DNA from: Epinephelus fuscoguttatus
Taxonomy: Eukaryota > Chordata > Actinopteri > Perciformes > Serranidae
Reading direction: 5' to 3'
Assembly (NCBI RefSeq): GCF_011397635.1
Contig: NC_064761.1
Span: 30,173,643-30,237,642 of the forward strand
Length of the DNA stretch: 64,000 nt
The notes below the pieces were generated by a model that saw nothing but the letters and a program-made list of their open reading frames with translations, was not told where the DNA came from and did no database searches. This document shows positions 34,764-47,400 of this stretch, piece after piece; position 1 is the stretch's first letter; each line of letters opens with the position of its first letter. The translations under genes were made by a program, and so were the position numbers.

Positions 34764-37700
34764 TTCTTTGTGTGTGGAATATAAGCACTGGTATTCCTCT
34801 GACTTCATGTGTGTTTATGCACCATCTTAAATCCTTGTTAATGTAACATTTCATTGTTTGTCTATCTGTTTCTTTCGCTCTCCTTCCATAACATTACCGT
34901 TTGCATATCTGCCAACCGTGTTTTTTTTTTTGTTTTGTTTGTTTGTTTTTTATAACACTTCCGGTGTTCCGAGGGCAATCCCTGTATTTGACATCACAAC
35001 GCTATGAACCGTGGGTAATTTCCTAACCGTAAGTCCGCATCGATGCTAACCTACGGTAAGGGGGCATAAAGGGCTCACTCACTGACTCACTGACTTGATG
35101 ATTTGACAATGGGACAACCCTCACACACGCTAGCTCCTCGCTTGAACCGGAAGTTGTTTGAGGTCCGCCATCTTCTAGGCCATCCTAAGTCTCTTATTTG
35201 TGCAGCGAGGAGCTAGCGCTAGGAGCTAGCAGCAAGCTTTAAGCAGCTACGAGCTAGGATGGTCGAGAGCTTCCTAAGAGGAAGTCTTTTTCAGCTTGAG
35301 GCCATGACGTATAAATACCCGCCCCCTACATCTGGCTCATTTGAACGAGATGGTGGAGAAAGAGCGCAAGTGTACATGTTACATGCATTCTTTGCAATGA
35401 AACGCTGTCATTCACATGCCTACGTGACTACAAAGAGTAACGCTGACGATATTTCGTGCAAGACTGTCATGTTGTAATTAAGTTTATTTCATTCACAACC
35501 CGTTGCGTTGTTCAGCGGACTGTCGGTGATGTGTGGCTGTTAAATGTGCAGCTGCTCATGTCCAGAACCACAGGTGTTGATATAACACCAGGCCCACACA
35601 CACACACACACACATTTGCCTATCATTAATTGTCCTGCATGTCATGTGAGTGGAATAATGTTTAGTAGCTTGTAGGTAATATTAATTAGCCTATTAATAT
35701 TAATATTAATTAATATTATTACTTTCATGTTGTTGTAAGCTACTGTCATTACCGTCTGTCCTGCATCTCTCTCTGTCTCTCTCTCTGTGTCTCTCTTTCT
35801 ATCTCATTGTGTCATATCGATTACTGTTAATTTATTATGTTGATCTGTTCTGTACGACATCTATTGCACGTTTGTCCGTCCTGGAAGAGGGATCCCTCCT
35901 CGGTTGCTCTTCCTGAGGTTTCTACTGTTTTTTCCCCGTTAAAGGGTTTTTTGGGGAGTTTTTCCTTATCCACTGCGAGGGTTCAAAGGACAGAGGGATG
36001 TCGTATGCTGTAAAGTCCTGTGAGGCAAACTGTGATTTGTGATATTGGGCTTTATAAATAAAATTGAATTGATTGAGGCAGACTGACAGGTCTGATATTG
36101 TCTTATTCACTCAGCAGCTGACTTGCTGAATGATGGCGAGTGGATTTAATAATAGTGATAATAATATTGATGATAATAATAATAATAATGATAATGATGC
36201 TCATCACAGTGACAGTGGCAGGGCTATAGACCGTTCTTTAATTGCCACAAACTTCGGCAAATGACTCAATAACAATGGTAATACATGCAAAAGTGTGTGA
36301 CCAAAGTCATGATGGCGGGGGGTGGGTTACGGCTTTGATCAGCGAATATAATGTGACTTGGGATGTACGCCAAACACTGGCTCCGTTATGCAGCAGATCC
36401 AGCTGTGCCGCCGTCATCAGGAATGGACATCGCTTCACGTGACGCTACAGTGGAAAGGACGCCTCATGTCTCTTAAACCGACAATGCTCGCTCATCGCTC
36501 CTAGTGCTAGCTCCTCACATTTTTTCCTAGGTGGGAAGGGCTAAACAGCTAGCAAAGTCAGCTAGGTAAGATAACTAGCAGTAATTTAAGGAGAGCCTCA
36601 CAGGGCTTTACAGCATATCTTTCATTCCTGTTTGAGTTGCGACATGAAATCTAAATATGTTAATGAATTTAAAACATACATTTTAAGGTCAAGAAAGTCA
36701 TACTTTGTGGTAAAACTGTTGAGATATAAGCTTTTTAATTAGAAAGGCTCAAGAGTACACAGGAGGAGGTCGTGTATGTGATGTCATAGCTTTCGCTCGC
36801 TTCCTGCAGCTTGGCCTCCCCACTGAAATTCCACTGTTTTATGATTAATCGATTTATGATTGAAGATGTCTGTGTGTTTTGTGCCAGGTTGCAGTCACTC
36901 CAAGCTGCTGGAAGTGAGCGAAAACTATGACGTCACATAAGCGACCGCCTCCTGTGTAGTCTTTCTAATTACGTTTTTTCAAAAGCTTATATCTCAACTA
37001 TTTGGATTTCATGTCACAACTCAAATGGGACCAAAAGATAATATTTCTCTCTTCATTCACTGCCATTCATATTTTTTCCGATCTAAGGTCCCATGAGCTT
37101 CACCGGAAGGGGCGTGACTTCGGCACTCTATAAGAGACTTGGGACGGCCTAGAAGATGGCGGACCTCGAACGACTTCCGGTTCAAGCGAGGAGCTAGCAG
37201 TAGCACTATAAAAATAAGACACTTGAGATGCAGCCTGTATCGCGCACGGCGGAGTTTCGCCCCAATGCGCTTTGCAGGCTTTGCATCTGTGTGCATGTGT
37301 TACATCCTCTCACCTCGTCCATGGAACATGTCTTCCTGCAGTGGGAAGCATGGACGGTCCACCAGGCTGTCTCCCTGATTCACCAGAGCTTCTTTCAGAA
37401 CCTCAAACCCGTTTAACACCACCATCCACACTGGACCCATTCGCAGGCTGTACACGTCTCCATATTTCCCTGCTAACTGTGAGTATATGTGTGAGATGAG
37501 GAAAAGCAGCAGATAACAGAAACATGAGTCCTATCAGCTGCATCTATGATATATTTTTTTTGGACATCTGTTGATCTACCTGTGTCATACTCTCATGGGC
37601 CCTCTTGAAATCCAGAGTGAATATGTTGCCCACAATAGGAAATGCCCGAGGTCCTGGAGGGAAGCTGTGCGGCCGACGGTTCTTAATATAATCTGCAGTG

Positions 37701-37783
37701 AGGATGAAAACTGCAGTGAAGAGCAGCAGACTTCTGACATCCCAGTAAACATAAGATCCAATGACAGAAAAGAATGAATCCAT
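30695..37783 (-). CDS. CYP2 gene E, complete, nine exons, large intron 2
   Basis: CYP2J-like P450 of 498 residues. Exons: 1 = 37580-37783, 2 = 37314-37476, 3 = 33023-33172, 4 = 32779-32939, 5 = 32380-32550, 6 = 32004-32145, 7 = 31571-31758, 8 = 31349-31490, 9 = 30695-30870. Exons 1-2 sit 4.1 kb from exon 3; they belong to this gene because no other copy in the gap could use them and phases match. Exon 5 has the same two-codon loss as D, so D and E are sisters. The I-helix reads [13 protein letters not shown]. Exon 4 is more diverged ([10 protein letters not shown]). All exons are open. AATAAA is 16 nt beyond the stop (30674-30679). The promoter has lost elements conserved in D. Confidence 0.91.
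33175..33330 (-). repeat. L2-like LINE tail (TTTAACCAGG type)
   Basis: CATTTAACCAGGTTAAAGTCTCACTGA and the following text resemble the ends at 46290-46350 and 55830-55910 (AACCTTTATTTAA...). In intron 2 of E. Weak match. Confidence 0.35.
33699..34162. mobile_element. Probable solo LTR (fossil), Gypsy-like
   Basis: A 464-bp segment with AATAAA-type signals, flanked by TCATG on both sides (33694-33698 and 34163-34167). The homologous intron of D (about 28045-28065) lacks it. No internal region is present. Confidence 0.5.
34262..34500. repeat. Non-autonomous DNA repeat with GGGCGGTATACC terminus
   Basis: GCTGGGCGGTATACCAGTTT is a familiar fish repeat end. The segment ends near GGGTGCGTCCCAAGTCTC (34469), which starts another terminal family. 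No ORF. Confidence 0.35.
34703..34782. repeat. GATA microsatellite inside a perfect 25-bp inverted repeat
   Basis: ATATTCCACACACAAAGAAT at 34703 and its inverse ending 34782 enclose (GATA)n. The arms match for 25 bp with no mismatch. Confidence 0.85.
35848..36078 (+). mobile_element. LINE/SINE 3' tail, second copy
   Basis: Same family as 15355-15612: GTACGACATCTATTGCACG, then GAGGGATCCCTCCTCGG, ending TTTATAAATAAAATTGAATTG. Confidence 0.6.
36632..37028. repeat. Foldback repeat inside the 35131-37199 element
   Basis: TTTGAGTTGCGACATGAAATC... CTTCCTGCAGCTTGG (36632-36812) pairs with CCAAGCTGCTGGAAG... TCATGTCACAACTCAAA (36899-37028). Arms about 130-180 bp, roughly 85% similar by eye, loop about 85 bp. 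Confidence 0.7.
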
Positions 37784-37839
37784 CCTGAAAACAAGGGCTC
37801 AAGTCTGTAAAACTGAAACCTGTTTTTTACTTGCTCCTT

Positions 37840-37880
37840 TACTTGATGACATTGGCTCTTGGCATCACAGCAGAGGCTTG
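37840..37880 (-). promoter_or_regulatory. Promoter remnant of gene E (one CCAAT arm only)
   Basis: Only the distal arm (GATGACATTGGCTCTTGGCA, 37845-37864) aligns with D. The TATA-like box, proximal arm and loop, roughly 80 bp, are missing between 37839 and 37844. Confidence 0.5.
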
Positions 37881-37964
37881 CGGGTTTCATGGACTCTGCC
37901 CTCTGCATATCAGTGAAATGGATATCAAATAGTGTTAATCAGTGACTGTGTGGTTCTGATCAGG

Positions 37965-38316
37965 CTGCAACCTCTGAGACTAAAAAATGAAGCCAATGTG
38001 AAGTGCCTAAAACTACAGTTCCTCGAAATGCCACTTGAGGGTTTCTCCAATGCTGAGTCAAACCTCATAGAACCCCAACTTTGAAGCAGAAATAAACATG
38101 TTTACAGGCTGTTACAAAAAATAGCTTTGGTCACTAATTTCCCCATTTACAACTGTATATATGTATATAATGTATATAACTGTAACAGGAATTCAATTTT
38201 TATACATCTCCCGTTTAAATGTTATTGAGGCTTAGAGTTAATCAAAATTATGGATGTGGCTGCTTTGAGTGACAGGTGGGTGCTATTTGTTGACAGGTTG
38301 CTACCATGGTGACAAC
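37965..38316. repeat. Repeat family X, copy in E-F spacer
   Basis: Aligned with 29412-29780; interrupted at its right end by the palindromic TTAA element. It shares flanks with the D-E copy, so it was duplicated with the spacer rather than inserted anew. Confidence 0.6.
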
Positions 38317-38320
38317 TTAA

Positions 38321-39593
38321 AGGGAAATTTCGGTTTATTTCAACCCGTCTCCTATCGTCCTAAATTTGTTTCAAGTGACTAGTCACGTAGAAATAATAGT
38401 TAGCATGTTAGCCGTTAGCCTATAGCGTCAGACCTGTTAAAACGTAAGTGAACTGGCATCCCTTCAAGTGCAAAGTTAGTCCACTAAACAAGATTTTTTT
38501 CCACAAAGACCGCCTCATATCGTTAGGATAAATGTCAGAGAACATATAGAAAACGGCATGTAAACGTGTTGTCTTACCTTACCGGTGTGCTGTCATGTTT
38601 GTTTACCATTTAGCTAAGGCTGCAACCGGTCCCATTCCTTGCAACAGAGGCATTCCTCTTCTGTGGGCATTGGGGTACAGCATTCACAGGTAACGTTACA
38701 CCACTGATCTCCAGAGCTGCGCAGCCTTGCAGCAGCCATTCCTCCTCTCTCGTCCTCTACCTGTTGTGCCTCTCTCTCCTCCTCCCCCATTCTTCAATTT
38801 CACGAAGCTCTTCGTCAGTGTATTCTGGCTCAAATAAATAAGAGCTGCCACTGACTCTCGATGTGGAAAGCCTATATACTAACATTCCACATTTAGGTGG
38901 TCTTCAGAGTTGTTGTCTTACCTTACGTATGTTTACCATTTACCTCCGCTTCCCAAAGCGCGGCTGAAATCTCACAAGAACAAGCAGCAACAGCAGCAAG
39001 GCAGAACCGGACAGTAGCCTGAAAAGTTCATTCATTTATTTTATGAAAGATTTATAGAATAATGGCTGACTTTTTGCCAGACTTCGACTTTGTGGAGGAG
39101 GAATTTGATTTGTTTTATGACCGCCCTTATTTATTTGAGCCAGAATACACTGTGAAATTGAAGAACGGAGGAGAGAGAGAGGAGGAGGAATGGCTGCTGC
39201 AAGGCTGCATAGCTCTGGAGATTGGTGGTGTAACGTTACCTGTGAATGCTGTACCCCAATGCCCACAGAAGAGGAATACCTCTGTTGCAAGGAATGGGAC
39301 CTGTTGCAGCCTCAGCTAAATGGTAAACAAACATGGCACCACACCGGTAAAGTAAGACAACACGTTTACATGTCGTTTTCTATATGTTCTCTGACATTTA
39401 TCCTAACGATATGAGGCGGTCTTTGTGGAAAAAAAGCTTGTTTAGTGGACTAACTTTGCACTTGAAGGTATGCCCGTTCACTTACATTTTAACAGGTCTG
39501 ATGCTACGGCTGTATCTAGGCTAATGGCTAACATGCTAACTATTATTTCTATGTGACTAGATAGGAGACGGGTTGAAATAAACCGAAATTTCC
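38321..39593. mobile_element. Palindromic derivative of TTAA family 2
   Basis: Left end AGGGAAATTTCGGTTTATTT after TTAA (38317-38320); right end is its reverse complement, lacking the last bases. The arms (about 38321-38857 and 39115-39593) are inverted copies of terminal repeat plus the Cys-block part of the ORF. The centre (38940-39110) holds the promoter side and the ATG at 39062 (MADFLPDFDFVEEEFDLF). The paralogous D-E spacer near 29750 lacks the insertion. Confidence 0.75.
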
Positions 39594-40030
39594 AATAAGT
39601 TCGGTAACATAGGCTTAGGTGTTACCCTAGATTCACAGAATATATGCGTAGCTGTAGTCGTAGCTGTTGCAACTTCCGTGTTTTCGGTTCATGAAAGTTA
39701 AAAGTAACTTTTTGGTCACCCACAAAAGTCTAAATCAGTGTTTTGTTGTACTAGAAGACCCTCTAACAAATGTGAGCCAAGGGCGTAAAGTAGGTGGGCA
39801 ATGGCCCCTTTCTTACTTCCTTACCCCCTATTTCCAGTGCTCTTCCTCGGACAACACTCATCTTCAAACTTGGCCTTCATCTGGAACTACAGGTGGTGCT
39901 ACCCTACTGCAGGGTAATTTAGTGTCATCATGAGTAGTGTTATTGAATGCAGCTCCAGACCTGACTCCTCCCGACCCCCATTCCCCTAATCTGGACCAGA
40001 TTACATAAGGCCTTGTTGGCCTAGGCCAGT

Positions 40031-40120
40031 GGTGTCCAGTCTTTTTTGAATGGGGGCCAGATGAGATCATGTGAAAATACCTGGGGACCAGCTGCTTATA
40101 ACATCATATGAGTTATTTAA
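40031..40120 (+). mobile_element. hAT-like terminus
   Basis: CAGTGGTGTCCAGTCTTTTT followed by GGGGGCCAGAT is a standard hAT end. The other end was not found; the insertion lies within about 39890-40440 by comparison with the D-E spacer. Confidence 0.4.
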
Positions 40121-40980
40121 AAAATAAACAACACACACACATACAAATGAGTCAATCACAGCTGTTTCATCTTTCAGTGAATTATTTTTTTGTAGTAGTA
40201 ATTTTTATGTCAGTGATGAAGAGTGTCATATTGTTGGGAGGCTGGGCACCCATGGTGTGGTTCCGACATGTTATGCAAGCAAAAGCACCAAGATAGAAGT
40301 GTAGATTGCACCATTTTGCTGTGAGTATTGCTGTATTGCACCTGAGGTGAGTAAGCAGTAACATCCCTGGGCAGTGCTCAGTGTAGGCTGCCTCACCACA
40401 AGTGGTCTCAGCTCACTTTACCTGGTTTTGCTTGCAGCCCCTTACAAAGAGCAGTGTTTTGTTGGGGCCCCTTGTCACATCTCAGATGTCCTGAGCTGTT
40501 CACAGTACCACCAAAGAGAGATTTCCCCCCTAAGCTTCTCAGATAATGTGCAAATTTTAAATACAAATAAAAAAAAGTAAACACATATTTGCCTGGGGAC
40601 TGTTTTACTCCTATACTTACTAGTTACTACTGTAACTCCTCCATTATCTAACAAGTCCCCTGACTGATTGCATGACCCTTTGAGTCCCAATCCCATAAGC
40701 AATAAAGCAGTTCTTACAGAACTAGCTCCGCCTTAAGAAGCTACAAAATGCTTTATATACACTGATGCATCAGTATGATTCTAATAATGTAATGTATATA
40801 CATTATATAGATCACAGGGGCCACCTTACTGCAGAGGCAGTACTGTGTATCTAGCCTGTTTACCCACAAGTTACAAGGGTTTCACATGACCACAGCAATA
40901 TTCTTTACCACACTTCATGTTCTTTAATTAGTAAAAATTCCAAAAAATGTAATTTTAAGTGATTATAAGTCAATATTAAG

Positions 40981-40984
<4 letters not shown>

Positions 40985-41034
<50 letters not shown>
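40985..41034. repeat. AC microsatellite, E-F spacer
   Basis: About 24 uninterrupted AC units. Confidence 0.95.
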
Positions 41035-41035
<1 letters not shown>

Positions 41036-41461
41036 GATGCACACAGCAGTTTATGTTGTCTATCAGAACTTCCTTTAACTCCAAAGCTTAAAAAAGTCCT
41101 ATCCTAAACTATATTTGACTCACCACATCATTATCTGAGTTACAATACATAATAAAAAAATGACCACCATATCCTCTTTTGCATGTATTGGAAATCCAGA
41201 ACGTAACATCATAAACAGTTCTGAGATGGAGCTCACATTCTTGGCTGATATGTGAGACAGAAATCAACAAAAAATAAAAAGTGACTCATGTCAACTTTGT
41301 AAATTAAAAAATTAAAAATGATGCCAGATTAAGCTTAACTGGCCTTGAAAATCAATGTGATGCATAATTAGCCATGTATCTATTTGATATAAACCTTGTC
41401 ATGCTGACATAATTATGACAGGTTATTGCTCTTTTGAGTATTTGTTATGTCAGAGCTACTC

Positions 41462-44400
41462 TTAGTGTGACGTCACACAGATTTCATATTGACGTGGTGC
41501 CAGAGTCACACCAAAGCAATAGTCCATCACAGGCTTCACCCCAGCAGGCATGGAGAAGGTGAAGTGCTGCATAAAGGAGGTGAAGAAGAGGAAAAGCTCC
41601 ATCCTGGCCAGGTTCTCTCCGAGACACACCCGCTTACCTGAGAGAGGAAAACAAACGGAAACAAACTGAGAATGTCTTTGACACAGTTTTGAGATAAAAC
41701 TAATTCAAGAGTAGTAGTATTTGCAGACATTTTTGTTACTGTAAGGCCTTTATATGAAGTAGACCTGCCAACTGCATGGCTGACCATTAGAAATTTGTCC
41801 TGATATTGTGTCCAAAAAAAAAAGGTTAGAGGTTCACCAACATCAATATTCAGATATCGTTCTTGTTCGGCTCTGCTGGTGCCCACTGGTAGGGCAAAAG
41901 TCAGGTATTACTGGGATGGCACTGCACTGATCAGTGACAGGCATTCAACACAAGACCAATCTGCAATCATTATGTAATGAACATCAAATACTGGGACAGG
42001 CTCCGGGCTCCTCTCTGAACAGGTTAAGGCATTCATAAAACAAAACATTGTGTTGCTCCTCACCAACAGAGAACGGGATGAAAGCAGCTGGCTTCACAAA
42101 CTTGCCCTCCTCGTTCAGAAAGTGTCCTGGGTTGAAGGTGTTGGGCGTCTTCCATTCATTCTTATCGAACAGCACCGAGGTCAGATTGGGGATTATTATG
42201 AGTCCCTGGTGGTTGGAATCATAATGACAATTCATGAAGAAAGAACATGGTAATGATGTGGCATAAAAATGCGTAGCAGAACTGACCTTTGGGATTGTGT
42301 AGCTTCCCAGCTGGATGTCCCTGGTGGTAGCATGAGGCAGGCTGAGAGGAACTATGTTGCCCATCCTCTGGATCTCATGTATGACAGCATCAGTGTACGG
42401 CAGGTTTGCACGATCTTCCATGGACACCTGTCTGGACTGTCCAATGACTCTGTCTATCTCAGCCTGGACCTTTGCTGTGCAGCAGGAGAGGAACAGACAG
42501 AAGGGGAAAATTCATTTCATCAACAGGCTGGAGAAATGGAGCACAATGCAGCACTGCCACGTTACTGAACAGATATATTTGTGTTCCAGTTGAACTAAAA
42601 ACTTGAATCAGTCACAATCAGATATGCAGTGTCTTTTACAGGTACCTGTTTGTGCACAGAATTAGTCATAAATGCGAAGGGCACTTGAAAGTGTACAACA
42701 TTTGTCACCTTAGAGTAAATGTAATTGCGTGATATATCAAATGACCACTTGTTCTGGTGTCAACCATTTGCACATTATTGAGTAAGAACAAAGAGCCGTG
42801 TTAGTTTGGTCAGTGATCTTACCCTGGATCTCAGGGTACTTTGCCATGTAGAGGAAAGCCCAGCGCAGGGTGGTGGCCGTGGTCTCAGAGCCAGCCGCAA
42901 ACAGATCCAAGACAGACATAACCAGGTTTTCCTCATTAAAAGTACTGTCAGCCTGCTCCTTATTCTGAGAATATATACAAATTCAAGCATTCAAAAATGC
43001 AATAAAATAATTTTGAAGAATTACATGCAGTGCCAATTACAGCCAGCGTCATAATAATTTCTGATCATAATGTAAGTAAGAACACTATTAAAGGGTTTTA
43101 ATTTGTGCTGGACCTTGTACCTTGAAAAATATTGAAATGCCTTTGCTTTGCTAGACTACAATAGGTGTATGCTGTTGGAGATAATGCCTTGAAAGACAGT
43201 GCTGTCAGGCAGAGGCCATGGCAAATGTGCATGTAAGGTATTTATACTTTCATCAAATACAAGCCAGGAGTGGCATCAGAATGAAAGGTCATGTCATTAC
43301 AATACAGTAAGAGCTGCTAGTTCTGATGTAGCTGCAAAACAAGCAGATATGATGTTCCCAGAAACTTCCAAGAATCACCACCTTATTGTGGTGGAGGGGT
43401 TTGCATGTCCCTGTGACTTAAGAATCTGTGCTGTCCGTGGAAATATATCTCCTGGTAGAGTCTCCCAAGTAAAGTGGTCCCAGGGTAGGGGCTAGGCTAA
43501 GAACAGTTTAATAAACCCTGATGAATCAGCATCAAAAGAGATGGAGCACGTTGGCCAGAACAGGAAAACCGGGGCCCTCTAGAGCCAGACCTGGGAGGGG
43601 TGCTGGCCAGTGAACTTCTTTAGCTTTGGGCCCACTAATGCACAGCCTGAAAGAACAACATGGAGCTGTCACCTTGTGGGTCCACCACCAGCAAGGGTAG
43701 GCATTGGGGTCAGGTGCATTGTGAGCCAAGCATCAGGAAGGAAGGGCTGGGACCAAGACATGCTACCCCTGGCATCGCAGACTGACTCTAGGGATGTGGA
43801 ATGTCACCTTTCTGGTCGGGAAGGAACCAGAGCTGGTGCAGGAGGCGGAGCTGTACCAACTACATATGGTTGGGCTGACCTATACTTTCAACTAATCTAA
43901 AGTTTCTCAGGATGAAAGGCTCTGGGTGGGTGTGGGGCTGGAGTTACCCTCCATCATGCACTGGGTGGTTTTCAACCAAGTGTAAAGCAGTCAGGATGGA
44001 AGTCAGTGCCTCCACATCAGAGTCCATGGCTCTCTGCCAGAAAATGGTGGATTTCCTCCCCTGGGTTTGGAGAGAGTGACTGCCTCAAGCAAAGGAGTTC
44101 AAGAATCTCAGTGTCTTGTTTAAGGTCCAACGACATTTTGAACCAAATCTACGATCATGAGTTTTGGGTAGTAACCAAAAGAATAAGATTGCGGATACAA
44201 GCGGCCAAAATGATTTTCCTTCATAGGGTGGCTGGGCTCAGCCTTAGAGATAGAGGGAGGAGCTCTAACATCCAAAAGGAAGTTTGGAGTAGAGCTGCTG
44301 CTCCTCCATGTCAAAAGGGGCCAGTTGAGGATGTTCAGTGATCAGGAAGTCTTTTGGGCGCCTCCGTTTTGGAGTTTATCAGGTACGTCCAACTGGTAGG

Positions 44401-47400
44401 AGGCCCCAGGGCAGAACATGCTGAAAGGATTATATATCTCATCTGGCCTGGGAACACCTTGCAGTCCCAAAGGAGGGGCTGGAAAGCGTTTCTGGGTAGC
44501 TGGATGGATGGATGGATGGATGGATGGACAGACATGACAATGAGCATTTTATGAACAAGCATTATGAGTAAAAAAACAAAGCCACATCTAGTGTCAATCA
44601 CCATTTCAATCTCATTCAGGTAGCAGTCGATGAAGTCTCTTTGGTCTGAGGGATCCCAGTTCTGTCTGTGCTGCTTAAGCTCCAGTCTTATGAAGTCCTT
44701 CACATTGCTCCAGATGTCCAGGACTGTCTGATGTGGCCCTGGCAAACGTCTCATCAGTTGAGGGAAAGCGTTGTAAAGCTGCAGAGGACAGCAGATTAGT
44801 AACTATTACTTATTGATAAGACATTTGGGTGAAAGATTATCTATTCATGACAATCCATACCAAATATTCAAACCTGTTTACAAATCAGCTCTTGAGCATC
44901 TTACACATTTTCCATATTGAGCTGTGTGTGTACTGAATATTACATACCTGTGTCCAAATAGAGCCTCTTGCATGAGTGATAAACTGTTTTATCATGAGGA
45001 CTGCCACACAGTAGTACACAGTACTAAGATTTAATAATCAATAGCTTTAAAATGTCGTACCTGTACCCAGATGGAGACTTGAAGCTGGAAAGCTTTGCCC
45101 AAGCTCTTCATCAGTTTGATGAACTTCTCATCACTGTACTCAAAGCGATGACCAAAAACCAAGGTGCAGATGATGTTGGAGACAGCATTGTTGAGGACGA
45201 GGTGAGGATTGAATGGTTTACCTCCACAATTAGACAGAAAGTTAGATGTAAAGTGTATTCGTGATTGCGTACCATTGTTAATGGTTTGCTGTGCATACAC
45301 TGTTTACCTTTATGGCTAATGAAGTCTTTTGCACAATGCATAAATTCATTCATGATGACAGGTTCAAGTGACTTCTTGCCAAATCCAAAATATTTGAGGG
45401 TCGATAATGCAAAACGCCTCTGCTGCTTCCATGTGTTCCCATTACTGAAACCTACACCTGATGGGAAATACATCAAAAGGAGATAAAAATGAAAAAGAAA
45501 AAGACAGAAAATTAATGAATATTCTTTTACACAATACATATTAAACATTAACAATCTCTCCAAAAAAATTGAGCTTTCAACGAAATTCATGACATTTCAG
45601 GAACATCAAAGAACTAGTGGCAACAAAAGACAGTTGCTGCAATGCCTCACAAGTGTCTCTGCCAAAAAAAGTTGCACCTGAACACACCACAAGGAATATA
45701 ACCAACAGTCAACTGCAACACAGACAGGACAGATTCAAAACACTACTTCACCAGTTAGCACATTAACAACACAACCAGATGTTGAAAGAGTGAAGGATAT
45801 TTACCATTTACACATTTTAGTTGTTTACTTTCCTCACTTCCATTTCTCTTCTGCATTGAGCTGAACTGCCAGTCAGAGTCATTTCATTCACCGATGGGCT
45901 ACACTGTTTCCAAAACCCATTCAACACACTGAATCAGCAGTAAAAAAAAAGCTGACAAAGGTGAACTACTTCTAACCGCCAAAACTAGAGTGAAAGATGT
46001 TTACCAATAGCCCGACAATGACCAACAGCCAATCGTCAGGTTGATGTGTGAGGGCCCTGAGAACACTCAAATTGTTTGGGCACTGGCTTAATTTTTGCAA
46101 CTGCTAAAAATTGCTGGCTATAAAAATGGATTTGTTATTTTGTGTGAAGTACACCAACAGGAAAGAACTTCGTAAAGACCACTGTGCAGGTAAATTCAGG
46201 AGAAAAAAAAATGGGGGTTTTAGGCAATAGACCAGAACGACACTGGCTACTGGCTAAAAATGCCATGGACATGCTTCTTTGTAGGGAATTTGTTTAACCT
46301 TTATTTAAACAGGTATCTCACTGAGACACAACATCTCATTTTCAAGAGAGACCTGGTAAGAAAACAAAATATCCTATAGCTCTCACTGCAATTTGAGGTG
46401 TGTTTGGATTGTAATTTTGACAGAACTGTACATGTTCCTTTTGTATGAATAAACAACCCTTTGTCTTATAGACATGTCTAATAATTATTTTGGGACCTTG
46501 CCTAAACCTGAGTATTTGTGTTAACTTAACAAATAAAGGTAGTTTGGTCAGTCGTTGGATCAGTGACCACACATAGTGGCCAGATACTGCTTTGGCTATC
46601 GAGAGTGTGAGGGTATATCACGCTGTGTCGGATGGGGGAACCATCTTATGAGGTACACGTTCCGTTACCTCTGTTACAAAAGTTTATGCACTCTGTCCAA
46701 AAGCAATATAGCTCATAAAGTCCATGTAATTTGACATAGTGAATTAGGGTCTGTGATCTGGCCTTGGGCTGCTAAGTCGTATGGATCTACAGTGTTTACT
46801 TTGATCAGTTTGTCCAAATGCTGTTGCTTGATCACTGTAGCAGGCCCAGGTAACACAGCAAAATCCTCACAAGATGACGTTGAAAAACAATGTGACAGTT
46901 TATGTACCTTGAAAATACAAAATGAAAAGGGTAAAGCATAACATTTGAACTTAATATAAAGTATGAACAAGAACACCAACTATAAGGGCTCATTTATGCT
47001 CCCTTTACGTACAAAAATGTATACGTCCGTTTCAAACGATGTTACCGTCACTGCCCACATACTTCCATGCGCCCTTTACGTTGGCATGGATGTTAACCAA
47101 TATATCCACCAGGGGGCAGCCCAGCGTCAAAACTTGGTGACAACAACAAACTCAAAAACAAACATGGCGACTGTGGAGGAGATACAAGCCCCAACCTCCG
47201 GGGGAGACGAGTGAGACCAATGCGGAAGTGCCAAAAACTGCAGTTCACTGACTGTCCACTTGAGGCTGGCTCCGGAAGTGAGTCAATTCCCATAGACCCC
47301 CATGTTAAAATGCCCAACTTTAGAGCAGAAATAAACATGTTTACAGCCTGGTACAAAAAATGGTTTTGGTCTCTATAGTTAAGTTCCCCTTTCATGACAA

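Larger units (their letters stand above)
35131..37199. mobile_element. Inverted-repeat element of about 2.07 kb in intron 2 of E
   Basis: About 70-bp terminal repeats (35131-35200 and 37129-37199) share TCCTCGCTTGAACCGGAAGT and CCGCCATCTTCTAGGCC. Inside lie a LINE tail, a second foldback (36632-37028) and simple repeats. No transposase recognised; class unknown. Confidence 0.55.

Noticed and set aside
35259-35477. 72-codon open frame beginning [10 protein letters not shown]
   Set aside because: Within the inverted-repeat element, no homology recognised and no splice structure; kept as non-coding.
37314-37783. Exons 1-2 as a separate truncated gene
   Set aside because: Phases, spacing and the open exons 3-9 at 30695-33172 fit one gene E with an enlarged intron 2.
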